Notes under the pieces: generated by a model | Told to the model about the DNA's origin: nothing | Databases searched by the model: none | What the model saw: only the letters and a program-made list of their open reading frames with translations | Part shown: piece by piece, positions 24,225 through 32,025 of the stretch | Layout of the letters: the number at the start of each line of letters is the position of its first letter | Numbering within the stretch: the stretch's first letter is position 1 | Translations under genes and position numbers: made by a program | Source: Diplocloster agilis | Lineage (GTDB): Bacteria > Bacillota > Clostridia > Lachnospirales > Lachnospiraceae | Reading direction: 5' to 3' | Assembly (NCBI RefSeq): GCF_019042275.1 | Contig: NZ_JAHQCW010000036.1 | Location: forward strand, 1-64,000 | Length of the DNA: 64,000 bases

Positions 24225-24318
24225 TAGAATTCTAGGGGAACTCTTTGGAGCTGAGAAGATTTAATTCTGACCCTTTGAACCTGATTTGGTTAGTACCAGC
24301 GTAGGGAAGCAATTCTAA
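24225..24318 (+). promoter_or_regulatory. TPP riboswitch (THI element)
   Basis: The aptamer carries the diagnostic blocks CTGAGA (24251), GACCC, ACCTGAT and TAGTACCAGCGTAGGGAAGC (24290-24309), closed by a P1 stem TAGAATT/AATTCTA. It is followed about 30 bases later by an intrinsic terminator, so thiamine pyrophosphate should stop transcription of the downstream ykoFEDC-type operon. Confidence 0.96.
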
Positions 24319-24347
24319 AACATCGTATTATTGATACCTTGATATTG

Positions 24348-24386
24348 AAGGATGGTGTTTTCTCGCGGAGAATACCATCCTTTTTT
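24348..24386 (+). terminator. Riboswitch-controlled terminator
   Basis: A stem of AAGGATGGT against ACCATCC is followed by six T residues. It lies between the TPP aptamer and ykoF and is the likely expression platform. Confidence 0.88.
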
Positions 24387-24439
24387 ATATTATATTTTTA
24401 CCTATGGAACAGATAATAAATTGGAAAGGATGATGTGTG

Positions 24440-25072
24440 ATGCAACAATCTTGCTGTTGCGGCAGGGAGGATCTGCCGTGGTCCGGGAGGGGAACCGGGC
24501 TTGATATCTCAGGCTGCCGTTTTTCCCTGTATCCGATGGATACTGATTTTGTACCTATTATTCTGGGGGCGCTTGAGCATACCGATACTTCCGCAGTATG
24601 GAGCGAATCGGATGCCCTGTCCACCGTATACCGGGGGCGTCTGCCCTATGTGGCGGACGCCGTGCGGGGGCTATTTGTCAATGCCTATAAGCCCGGCATA
24701 CATATGGCGTTGGAGGGGCAGTTTTCCAAAGGTTGTCCCGGGGATTGCGACGGCGACAGCCTGCTGGATTTTGATGGCCCCGCGCCGAACTCGCAGGTCA
24801 GAGAGAAAGGATTTCCGGCGCTTTGCAAACTGGCTCTTTATCCCATGGGCGTGAGCGACTATATCGACCACATCGCCGGCGTCTATCGTATGGCGCAAGA
24901 CGCGGGACTGCATCCGGAGTCGATTCATTACGCCACCAGGATTTCCGGGGATATCCATCAGATTTTTGATTATCTGGAACAAGTCTGCCGGCGGATGGAA
25001 CAGGCCGTACCGCATTATATCCTGCACTTTACGGTCTCGGTCAACAGCCCCACCAAGGAAGAGGAATTATAA
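24440..25072 (+). CDS. ykoF: YkoF-family thiamine/HMP-binding protein
   Basis: A 210-residue protein with two repeats of the YkoF fold. The family is known in Bacillus subtilis to bind thiamine and its pyrimidine (HMP). Repeat one runs from GLDISGCRFSLYPMDTDFVP to about residue 90. Repeat two starts at ALCKLALYPMGVSDYIDHI, and the parallel ALYPMG / FSLYPMD motifs show the duplication. It is the first gene under the TPP riboswitch. A GTG one codon earlier (24437) is an alternative start. It has an odd Cys-rich N-terminus (CCCGRED) that could bind metal. Confidence 0.9.
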   Translation: MQQSCCCGREDLPWSGRGTGLDISGCRFSLYPMDTDFVPIILGALEHTDTSAVWSESDALSTVYRGRLPYVADAVRGLFVNAYKPGIHMALEGQFSKGCPGDCDGDSLLDFDGPAPNSQVREKGFPALCKLALYPMGVSDYIDHIAGVYRMAQDAGLHPESIHYATRISGDIHQIFDYLEQVCRRMEQAVPHYILHFTVSVNSPTKEEEL

Positions 25073-25103
25073 AAATAACAGGATTTTCATTAGGAGGATT
25101 ATC

Positions 25104-25688
25104 ATGAGTAAATTTAAATGGAAGCTTCACGAAGTAATCTTTGTTGCGATGCTCTGCATTGTCTTTGGCGTCGTCTATCTGGCCGGGGTGTATCTGGCCT
25201 CTTTCTTAAGCACTGTTCTGACCCCCTTCGGCCTTGCTCCTCTGGCCAATGAGATTGTCTTCGGGGTCTGGTTCATGGCTTCTACCCTGGCCGCTTACAT
25301 TCTTCAGAAACCAGGCGTTGCGATTGTCTCTGAGGTGCTGGCCGCACTGATCGAAGTGCTGATGGGAAATATGTACGGCCCCATGGTAATCGTGGCCGGA
25401 ATTATCCAGGGCGCAGGCGGTGAAATCGTCTTCGCGGGCTGGAAATATAAAAGATTTGACGCGCTCACCATGAATCTGGCCGCCGCAGGCTGTTGTATCA
25501 CCAGCTTTTTGTGGAGCTTCGTCCGCTCCGGATACGGGCTGCTTTCCGTGAAGCTGCTGATCGTCATGTTCCTGATCCGTCTGGTCAGCTCCGTTCTCTT
25601 CGCCGGCGTCCTGTGCAAACTGATGGGGGACGGCCTGGCTAAGACAGGGCTGCTTAAGAGCTATGCGCTGGGAAGGGCACATGCATAA
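25104..25688 (+). CDS. ykoE: YkoE-type substrate-specific membrane component of a thiamine/HMP ECF transporter
   Basis: A 194-residue integral membrane protein with about five to six helices. It is the substrate-binding S component of the ECF-like YkoEDC importer. It begins KWKLHEVIFVAMLCIVFGV and contains NEIVFGVWFMASTLAAYI and GNMYGPMVIVAGIIQGAG, which are conserved in the family. GTACGG-type GC content is like that of its neighbours. AGGAGG precedes the ATG. The ATPase gene starts inside its last codons, so the two are coupled. Confidence 0.92.
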   Translation: MSKFKWKLHEVIFVAMLCIVFGVVYLAGVYLASFLSTVLTPFGLAPLANEIVFGVWFMASTLAAYILQKPGVAIVSEVLAALIEVLMGNMYGPMVIVAGIIQGAGGEIVFAGWKYKRFDALTMNLAAAGCCITSFLWSFVRSGYGLLSVKLLIVMFLIRLVSSVLFAGVLCKLMGDGLAKTGLLKSYALGRAHA

Positions 25689-27141
25689 CGGCGGTCCGCT
25701 CCTGTCCTGCCGGAATCTCACTTTCCGCTATGGGGCCCAGGCCGGACCTGTGTTCGAGAATCTTTCCTTTCATGTAGAGCAGGGCGAGGCGGTGCTTTTC
25801 ATGGGGCCTTCCGGCTGCGGCAAAAGCACCCTGGCCTATTGCCTGGCCGGTCTGTACCCGGAGTACGCGGGCGAACTGGAAGGAGAGATCCTGATCGATG
25901 ACCGCCCTGTCTCACAGATGCCGCCCAGCAAGCGTGCCCGGGAGATTTCCATCCTGTTCCAGAATCCGGATAACCAGTTCTGTATGGGGCGGGCGGATCA
26001 TGAGATTCTGTTCGCACTGGAAAACATGAATTATGACGGCGATCTGCAGGAACGGATGCGGGAACTGCTTCATTTCTCAGGGCTGTATGCTGTCGGCACA
26101 GCCCCGATCCATACCTTATCCGGCGGAACCAAGCAAAAGTTAGCCCTGGCCACCTCCCTGGCTACGAACGCCCGGATTCTGGTGCTGGACGAACCCTTCG
26201 CCAATCTGGATCCGGCCGCCTGCGTACAGTTGGCGGGAAAATTAAAGGAATTGAACCGGCAGGGCCTGACCCTTTTGATCGTGGATCACAATCCCGGCTA
26301 CTGGCGTTCTTTTATCACCCGGATCGCCCTGATGGACAGTCAGGGAACGCTGGTAAATGAGAATCTTTTGCCGGATCAGTTGGAATCCCACCGGGAACTG
26401 TTCGCCAGGCATGGACTGTTTCTGGACAATCACTGGCTCGACGGGGTTACGCCGCCTGCGGCGGACCCGGAGTCTCCCCCTATCGTCCGGGCCAAAGACC
26501 TGGCCCTTAAGTATGAAAAGGAAACGGTCCTCGACGGTCTCACCTTTCAATTAAAGAGGGGCAGCGTTACCGCTCTGATCGGACAAAATGGCAGCGGAAA
26601 AACCACTCTTTTATGTACACTGGCCGGAGTGGGTAAATACAAAGGGGAGCTGACGGTAGACGGCCGGGCCGGACTGGTATTTCAGAATCCCAGGTTCCAG
26701 TTTCTCACCCTGACGGTTCTCGAAGAGGTGCTGACTACCCTGCGTGTGATTGATCCTTGCGCCGACGCCGCCCTTTTACAAAAACGGGCGGAGGAGCTTC
26801 TGGATGAATTCGGCCTGCTCCCCTTAAAGGATGTATCCCCCTATTCCCTAAGCCAGGGCCAGCAGCGACGGCTGGCTTTATTGTCCATGCTGGCCGGAGA
26901 CCGTCCTTTGCTGCTGTTAGATGAACCCACTTATGCCCAGGACGAACGCTCCACCCGCAAGATTCTGAAGCTTTTGTATCAACGGGTCCGGCAGGGCCTG
27001 ACCGCTGTGATTGCCACCCACGATCTGGCTTTGGCCAAAGCTTTCGCGAATCAAATTTTATTATTGGAGGACGGCCGCCTCACACCGATGACCTCCAAAG
27101 ATCTGGATCGTTATGCATCCGAAAGAGGCATTTTATTATGA
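25681..27141 (+). CDS. ykoD: YkoD-type double ATPase of the thiamine/HMP ECF transporter
   Basis: A protein of about 486 residues with two ABC ATPase domains. Domain one has Walker A GPSGCGKST near residue 40, signature LSGGTKQKLALA and Walker B ILVLDEPFANLDP. Domain two has GQNGSGKTT near residue 305, the variant signature LSQGQQRRLALL and LLLLDEPTYAQDE. It drives thiamine or pyrimidine import with YkoE and YkoC. The start is uncertain: ATG 25681 overlaps the end of ykoE by eight bases, and ATG 25663 would add six residues. Confidence 0.92.
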   Translation: MHNGGPLLSCRNLTFRYGAQAGPVFENLSFHVEQGEAVLFMGPSGCGKSTLAYCLAGLYPEYAGELEGEILIDDRPVSQMPPSKRAREISILFQNPDNQFCMGRADHEILFALENMNYDGDLQERMRELLHFSGLYAVGTAPIHTLSGGTKQKLALATSLATNARILVLDEPFANLDPAACVQLAGKLKELNRQGLTLLIVDHNPGYWRSFITRIALMDSQGTLVNENLLPDQLESHRELFARHGLFLDNHWLDGVTPPAADPESPPIVRAKDLALKYEKETVLDGLTFQLKRGSVTALIGQNGSGKTTLLCTLAGVGKYKGELTVDGRAGLVFQNPRFQFLTLTVLEEVLTTLRVIDPCADAALLQKRAEELLDEFGLLPLKDVSPYSLSQGQQRRLALLSMLAGDRPLLLLDEPTYAQDERSTRKILKLLYQRVRQGLTAVIATHDLALAKAFANQILLLEDGRLTPMTSKDLDRYASERGILL

Positions 27142-27168
27142 TTAAGACTGTTAAAAGGGGGTTCCTCC

Positions 27169-27882
27169 ATGACGAAACTAAATCCGGGTTATAAACTCTT
27201 AACCCTGATCCTTGCCTCCCTGCTGCTGTCGACCACTTATAGCACCACCTTGAATATGCTGGTCGCTCTCACGGCTCTGACGGTAACTTTCCTGACCCCG
27301 GGCGTTAACCGCCGGCGGCTGACGCTTGCCTTACTGCCTTTTCTTTTGACTGCCGCCGGAATGTTCATGACGGGATTGTTTTTTTCTTCCCCCGGGGAGG
27401 CGGAAATCGCCGTCCGCGTGGTGGATCAGCGGACCCTTTACGCCACTTCCTGGTCTACGGCTCTTAAACTGGCGTCACGCATCATGGCTTTCGGAGGGCT
27501 TGGCATGCTCTTTGCTTTCACAACGAATTCCATGGAACTGGTTATGAGTCTCATGCAGCAGTTCCGCCTTCCGCCCAAATTCGCCTATGGCATTCTGGCG
27601 GCTTATCATTTCTTTCCTACGATTCGAAGCGAATATGCAACCGTTGGCGCAGCGTTAAAGGTACGGGGGATAAAGGCTTTTGCATTTTCCCCAAAAAGGA
27701 TCTTCCCTATGCTGGTCCATGCCCTGGAGCGCTCAGAAAGCCTGGCTATGGCTATGGAGTCCCGGGGCTTTGAAGGCGGGGTGCAAAGGGCCGTCGCATT
27801 CCGCGTGCCGCTTCGTGCTGTGGACATCCTCTTTTTGATTGGAACTATAGGCATTCTGATTGTGGGATTGATTTTCTTATAA
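27169..27882 (+). CDS. ykoC: YkoC-type transmembrane T component of the ECF transporter
   Basis: A 237-residue energy-coupling membrane protein (EcfT/CbiQ family) with about five helices and the cytoplasmic coupling region. The two conserved Ala-Arg-Gly-type motifs appear as ALKVRGIKAF (about residue 163) and AMAMESRGFEGG (about residue 193), which contact the ATPase. A strong AGGGGG site precedes the ATG. It completes the YkoE-D-C importer under TPP control. Confidence 0.92.
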   Translation: MTKLNPGYKLLTLILASLLLSTTYSTTLNMLVALTALTVTFLTPGVNRRRLTLALLPFLLTAAGMFMTGLFFSSPGEAEIAVRVVDQRTLYATSWSTALKLASRIMAFGGLGMLFAFTTNSMELVMSLMQQFRLPPKFAYGILAAYHFFPTIRSEYATVGAALKVRGIKAFAFSPKRIFPMLVHALERSESLAMAMESRGFEGGVQRAVAFRVPLRAVDILFLIGTIGILIVGLIFL

Positions 27883-27893
27883 GGAGAATTTAT

Positions 27894-29141
27894 ATGTATA
27901 ATACGAAACGGGAGCTTTTGGAGAACACCTGTGCGGCCAATCCGGATTTGTCTCCCTTTGTAATTTTAAAACTGAGTATGCTCTGCGATGGCGTCCTGCT
28001 TAGTGAACGGGCGTTGGATCACCTGCAGACCCCGCTGTATAATTTTGGCAAGGTGGATTCCTTCGGCATCCAATTCCAGGGCCGTCCGGCGGACAAAGCG
28101 ATGCCCGGCGCGATCCTGCTGCGGGACGCCAGCAATGTCTATATCAATTATGGAGAAGCCTTCGACGCCCCCTATCTCGTGGACTGGGACCCGAGCCGGG
28201 AAGAATTCCTGTTAAAAGACGGGGAGGATGTGCTGGACACCGTAGACTTTGTACCAAGGCCCGCTTTTTTCGGAAAGTCAACCAGCCGCGGTACTCCGAT
28301 GGAGTCGTTGGTGGATATCCGGGCGCAGAAGCTGATCCTCACCGCGTATGAGCGCTGCCGGTTCTGGGAGGGAGGCCACCAGTGCGGGTTCTGCGCGTTT
28401 TTCACAGGCGGGGGCAGCCATGGGGAAGCGGACTGCGAAGATATCTACGAGACCGTGAGAGAGGCGGTCCGGGAACCCGGCCGTTTTTCGGAAATATTCT
28501 TATCCGGCGGATCGGATTTTGGCGGCGAGCATCCTTTCGATGACGAGGTGGACCGCTATATCCGGATTCTGCAGGCAGTCGGACGCAATTTCAGCGGCCG
28601 CTTTTCCAGTCAGCTGATGGCTCCGGCCTACACAAAGGCGCAGCTGCGCCGCCTGTATGAAGAGACCGGACTGACCGCGTATTGCCCGAATATTGAGATA
28701 TGGGATGAATCGCTCTTCCCCCTCCTGTGTCCCGGCAAGGAAAAATATGTTGGCCGGAACGAATGGATCCGCCGCACGGTTGACGCGGTGGAAATCTTCG
28801 GGAAAGGAAAGGTCTGCACTCAGGTAGTGGCGGGCGCTGAGTTGTCTTCCCCCCATGGCTTTAAAACCATAGAGGAAGCCCTGGAATCCAATTTTAAGGC
28901 CTGCGAATTTTTCGCCAGGAACGGAGTTATATTCCTGAGCACTATCTGGCGTCCCCACAGGTACTCCAAGCTGGGGTATCAGAAAATGCCCCCGCTCGAC
29001 TACTATATCCGTCTCTCCAGAGGGCTCCACGACATCCGCAGGGCATACGGACTCTTCTGCACCAATGACGATTATAAGCACTGCGGAAATCATCCCGACA
29101 GTGATCTGGAAAGGTTGGACGACTATGTTTCAGTTGTATGA
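27894..29141 (+). CDS. Radical SAM protein with unusual CX8CX2C motif in a TPP-controlled operon
   Basis: A 415-residue protein. The only Cys triad that fits a [4Fe-4S]-SAM site is Cys155, Cys164 and Cys167 (ERCRFWEGGHQCGFCAFF), spaced CX8CX2C instead of the usual CX3CX2C. FLSGGSDFGG near residue 202 fits the glycine-rich SAM-binding strand, and CPNIEIWDE and FLSTIWRPH follow on later strands, as in a TIM-barrel radical SAM core. The N-terminal 140 residues are a separate domain (AILLRDASNVYINYGEAFD). AAGGAG precedes the ATG, and the next gene overlaps its 3' end. Control by the TPP riboswitch and its place behind a thiamine/HMP importer suggest a role in thiamine precursor salvage or synthesis. 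The reaction is unknown. Confidence 0.75.
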   Translation: MYNTKRELLENTCAANPDLSPFVILKLSMLCDGVLLSERALDHLQTPLYNFGKVDSFGIQFQGRPADKAMPGAILLRDASNVYINYGEAFDAPYLVDWDPSREEFLLKDGEDVLDTVDFVPRPAFFGKSTSRGTPMESLVDIRAQKLILTAYERCRFWEGGHQCGFCAFFTGGGSHGEADCEDIYETVREAVREPGRFSEIFLSGGSDFGGEHPFDDEVDRYIRILQAVGRNFSGRFSSQLMAPAYTKAQLRRLYEETGLTAYCPNIEIWDESLFPLLCPGKEKYVGRNEWIRRTVDAVEIFGKGKVCTQVVAGAELSSPHGFKTIEEALESNFKACEFFARNGVIFLSTIWRPHRYSKLGYQKMPPLDYYIRLSRGLHDIRRAYGLFCTNDDYKHCGNHPDSDLERLDDYVSVV

Positions 29142-29616
29142 GAAAAAGAAACTTCCGCTTGAAGTTCGAAAATTAATAGAAGCGGACCGCTGCAGCGTAT
29201 ACCTGCAGGTCCCCTGTCCGGTCAATCCATCCGGCCCGGTGACCTTCTCCTGCCCTTCTCTTCTTTGCGAAAACGGCTCGACATTGCTGCTGGGGCTGGA
29301 AGATGAGCACACGGCCCTTGGCCGGGGACTGGTCAATTCCCTCTGGTTCGACCGGGAAATGACTCTGTGGCTGCGTGACACGGATATAACATATAAGCTC
29401 TCGGTGAAATCGCTTCGCTGCCTGATCACAGGCCCGGTTTTTACCCGGATGCTTCTGCGGGCCCGGCTGTCGGATCCGTCCGCGGAGATCAGCTGCGCCT
29501 GGGAACTTCTCTGGCAGAGCTGTGCGCCCACTCAGGAACCACTGCCTGCTACTTTGCCGCTGCCGGTTCCGGCAGCGCCGGATCTGCACTTGGATAATCC
29601 GAGACTTCGTGTCTAA
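29125..29616 (+). CDS. Hypothetical protein, 163 aa, partner of the radical SAM gene
   Basis: It starts at ATG 29125, overlapping the radical SAM gene by 17 bases, so it is translationally coupled and the last gene of the TPP-controlled operon. It starts MFQLYEKKKLPLEVRKLIE. Residues 28-115 look like a beta-barrel (TFSCPSLLCENGSTLLLGLED, read in two parts, then REMTLWLRDTDITYKLSV), reminiscent of FMN-binding split-barrel (PNPOx-like) proteins. The C-terminus is Pro-rich and probably disordered. The family call is tentative. Coupling to the radical SAM gene suggests that they act in one pathway. Confidence 0.6.
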   Translation: MFQLYEKKKLPLEVRKLIEADRCSVYLQVPCPVNPSGPVTFSCPSLLCENGSTLLLGLEDEHTALGRGLVNSLWFDREMTLWLRDTDITYKLSVKSLRCLITGPVFTRMLLRARLSDPSAEISCAWELLWQSCAPTQEPLPATLPLPVPAAPDLHLDNPRLRV

Positions 29617-29629
29617 CTTCGAAAAGAGA

Positions 29630-29680
29630 AAAACAGGGCGTTATAGTCTTCCGATACTATACCGCCCTGCAATTATTTTC
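29630..29680. terminator. Bidirectional terminator
   Basis: A stem CAGGGCGTTATAGT against its near complement across ACTATACCGCCCTG sits between the convergent genes. It is flanked by AAAAA on the left and ATTATTTTCTT on the right, so it can end both transcripts. Confidence 0.8.
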
Positions 29681-29935
29681 TTAACCTTTTAACCCTCTGG
29701 CCTGCCGGTCCATATCTTCGATCACGATATCATAGATCTCACCCAGGGTGGCGCAGTACGCAAGAACATCCCAAGGCTCATTCGTGTGAAAATGGATCTT
29801 GATTAACTCCTCATCTCCCACGGCCAGAAGGCAATCTCCCTTAAAATGTTCGGTAAAATATTCACTGATGACATCCTCATCAAGGTCTTCCCCCTCGATC
29901 AATAACTGGGTATCATATTTGAATTCAAGCATCAT
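29681..29935 (-). CDS. Stand-alone Dak-phosphatase/FakA C-terminal-like domain protein
   Basis: An 84-residue protein that begins MMLEFKYDTQLLIEGEDLDE and holds LAVGDEELIKIHFHTNEPWD near residue 45. This strongly resembles the C-terminal domain of YloV/FakA (the DegV-partner fatty-acid kinase), including the characteristic HFHTN. The kinase (DAK2) domain is absent, and no DegV gene is adjacent. AAAGGAG lies just before two consecutive ATGs; longer in-frame starts lack a site. It may be a real short family, common as small open frames in Clostridia, rather than a broken gene. Confidence 0.7.
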   Translation of the reverse strand: MMLEFKYDTQLLIEGEDLDEDVISEYFTEHFKGDCLLAVGDEELIKIHFHTNEPWDVLAYCATLGEIYDIVIEDMDRQARGLKG

Positions 29936-30152
29936 GTTCTCCTTTCCGTTTATTGAAGTTGTACACGTTTCGTATAGTATTTGTGCACTATTTCTGATAT
30001 GGTTCACTGTACTTTACCGTCACCTATTTGTCAAGAACCCATCGCTTACATTGAACAAATATAATTTGAGTGTTTAACGGCATACTGTAACCGTTATGTT
30101 TTATGATATACTATAAAAAGATGTGCTATTATTAAGCTTCATGGAGGACGAT

Positions 30153-30446
30153 ATGAAAGCAAAAATATTGATCGTGGAAGATGACCCATTGATTCGGAAC
30201 GAGCTGAAAATATTATTAGAAAGTAACGGCTATGAAACAGTAGCACCGGACAATTTTTCGGAAATCACTGCCGGGATAAAAGCTGTGCAGCTACACCTGA
30301 TTCTATTGGACATTAAACTGCCGGGAACCAGCGGTTTTACCCTCTGCACTCAAATCCGTACATTTTCCAATGTTCCGATTGTGTTTGTGACAAGCTGCAA
30401 CACAGATATGGATGAACTGAACAGCATCATGCACGGTTTGAAATGA
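30153..30446 (+). pseudogene. Truncated response regulator (receiver domain only)
   Basis: The ATG at 30153 follows GGAGG. The product is an OmpR-type receiver domain: acidic pocket VEDD (residues 7-10), phosphorylation Asp in LILLDIKLPG (near residue 53) and the switch Thr in FVTS. The frame stops at HGLK, just after the helix-4 region. It therefore lacks the conserved Lys of the receiver and the whole DNA-binding domain. Codon use is still ordinary up to the stop, then the sequence becomes AT-rich island DNA with a minus-strand gene. It looks like the left-hand remnant of a BceR-like gene cut by an insertion. Confidence 0.75.
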
Positions 30447-30493
30447 AAGTACCAGTTTGGATTTCTCTTGTTTCCACTTTGGTAACATCCGCT

Positions 30494-31345
30494 TTATTTC
30501 ATTTCTTCTACTCCGTAATACCGATAAATAGCTGAACCGATATATTTTGTAATTCCCATTCCATACTGCCTGTCTGTCGCTTCTTCCATCTGTGAATTAT
30601 TTAAGTAATCTTTGGCAACGTCCAATAATAAAGCTCTTGCATTGTCCATTCTAAAAAGACTCTTATAGTTTTCTGCTAATTTTGCCACAGCTTCCATTGC
30701 TATGTTTTCATTAGAACTTTCCATTGCACAAGCAAATTGTTTATAGATTATATCTATTTCATTTTGCTGTTCTGAAAATTCCTCTCTATCACCTGTTGCC
30801 TGCAAGCTCGCTTCAACTGCCTTTTCTTTACTTCCATAAATTTTGATTAAATGCTCACCTACTTTTTCGTCCTTGAGATTTTCAACAACATTTTCTTTGA
30901 ATTTATCAATATCACCGTACTTCTCAACTATCACCTTTTTATCTTCTTCACTCATAACCTCTAAAGAATGATTTACTATCTTTTGAATATCATCATTATT
31001 AAATGCTTCAAAATTCATCTTGTCCTCTCCTTTCAACACATCAGAAATCAATTCAATCATACCGTTTAAACGATTGCGTTTCATTTCCAACAGAAATTTT
31101 TGTGTTTCAAGAATTTCTCGCTTATCAAATTTGGGATTATCCATAATTTTTCTTATATCCGAAAGCGATATATCTAATTCTCTAAAAAACATTATCTGCC
31201 GCAGTTTTTCTAACGCTTTTTTGTCATATAACCGATATCCTGCTTCTGTTAATTTTGCAGGTTTAAGTAAACTAATTTCATCGTAATACCGTAAGGTTCT
31301 TATACTTATCCCTGTCAACTCTGATACTTCTTTAACTGTTTTCAT
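30494..31345 (-). CDS. MerR-family regulator with TipA-like effector domain
   Basis: A 283-residue regulator. Residues 1-70 are the MerR winged helix-turn-helix (VKEVSELTGISIRTLRYYDE, then AGYRLYDKKALEKLRQI). A coiled coil follows (about 80-105). Residues 150-283 resemble the TipAS antibiotic-binding domain (FKENVVENLKDEKVGEHLI, YKSLFRMDNARALLLDVAK). Proteins of this family bind thiopeptides or other drugs and activate an exporter. Here no exporter is adjacent. The gene is AT-rich compared with leuS and the thiamine operon, which suggests acquisition. Its promoter has the long 19-base spacer expected for MerR control. Confidence 0.88.
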   Translation of the reverse strand: MKTVKEVSELTGISIRTLRYYDEISLLKPAKLTEAGYRLYDKKALEKLRQIMFFRELDISLSDIRKIMDNPKFDKREILETQKFLLEMKRNRLNGMIELISDVLKGEDKMNFEAFNNDDIQKIVNHSLEVMSEEDKKVIVEKYGDIDKFKENVVENLKDEKVGEHLIKIYGSKEKAVEASLQATGDREEFSEQQNEIDIIYKQFACAMESSNENIAMEAVAKLAENYKSLFRMDNARALLLDVAKDYLNNSQMEEATDRQYGMGITKYIGSAIYRYYGVEEMK

Positions 31346-31364
31346 AATTCCTCCTTTCCTTTTT

Positions 31365-31395
31365 ATCGTAAACCGTTACGCAACTGGAGAGTCAA
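31365..31395 (-). promoter_or_regulatory. MerR-type promoter with 19-bp spacer
   Basis: On the minus strand, TTGACT (31390-31395) and TACGAT (31365-31370) are separated by 19 bases that contain a dyad (CTCCAGTTGCGTAACGG). This extended spacing is typical of promoters activated by MerR proteins, so the gene most likely controls itself. Confidence 0.75.
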
Positions 31396-31536
31396 GTCTT
31401 TTTTCACAAGACACCCTAAAATGTAATAGTTAATTCTTGTTTCACCCTTTAAATTCGTGTTTGACGATTTACTCTTACACGATTTGTGGTATGGTTTGAT
31501 TGGTTAGTGGATTCCTCCATTGCAGGAGGATTCGTT

Positions 31537-31886
31537 ATGTCTAAGAAAAGAATATATGATCAAAAACACCTCACCACCAGTCAAAGAATCCATATTGAAA
31601 AAGGCTTGAAATTTCCGGAACGATTGGAATGTGATAAAAATGGAGAAATTCGAACTAAAATCTTTTACTGTAATCCGAACTCTTCCTGGCAAAAAGGACG
31701 CATTGAGAAAAACATGAATACATCCGGTATGTGATTCCCAAAGGCCAGAGTCTGGATAATTATAAGCAGAGATACGCCTGCGTACTTATGAACCATATCA
31801 ACAGTGAGGCCAGAGACAGCCTAAACGGTTGCACTCCATTCAGGCTGTCTAAGATGCTTTTGAATAACAGGTTGCATAGACTTTAA
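31537..31886 (+). pseudogene. Decayed IS30-family transposase
   Basis: The open frame begins MSKKRIYDQKHLTTSQRIHI, like the N-terminus of IS30 transposases, and after about 20 codons jumps to GEIRTKIFYCNPNSSWQKG, which belongs near the C-terminal catalytic part (the middle is deleted). A one-base frameshift near 31710 breaks the frame. In the other frame the text continues HEYIRYVIPKGQSLD to NNRLHRL and a stop at 31884-31886. So it has an internal deletion plus a frameshift and cannot be active. It marks past insertion in the AT-rich island. Confidence 0.85.
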
Positions 31887-32025
31887 TGCCTGCAGGAAAT
31901 ATCGGCTGATTAAGTCAATTTAAAACCATCGTTACTCAAAAAATAGAAATGTAATCTTCTCAATTATTTCAATATTACAAATAAGATTCTTTCATAAAAA
32001 TATATTCTTTTAATTGTCCGCCCAA

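Noticed and set aside
30443-30535. Short frame MKVPVWISLVSTLVTSALFHF as a membrane peptide or kinase start
   Set aside because: It overlaps the end of the MerR gene on the other strand and is only 30 codons without a ribosome site. It could be a fragment of the cut gene's neighbour but cannot be supported.
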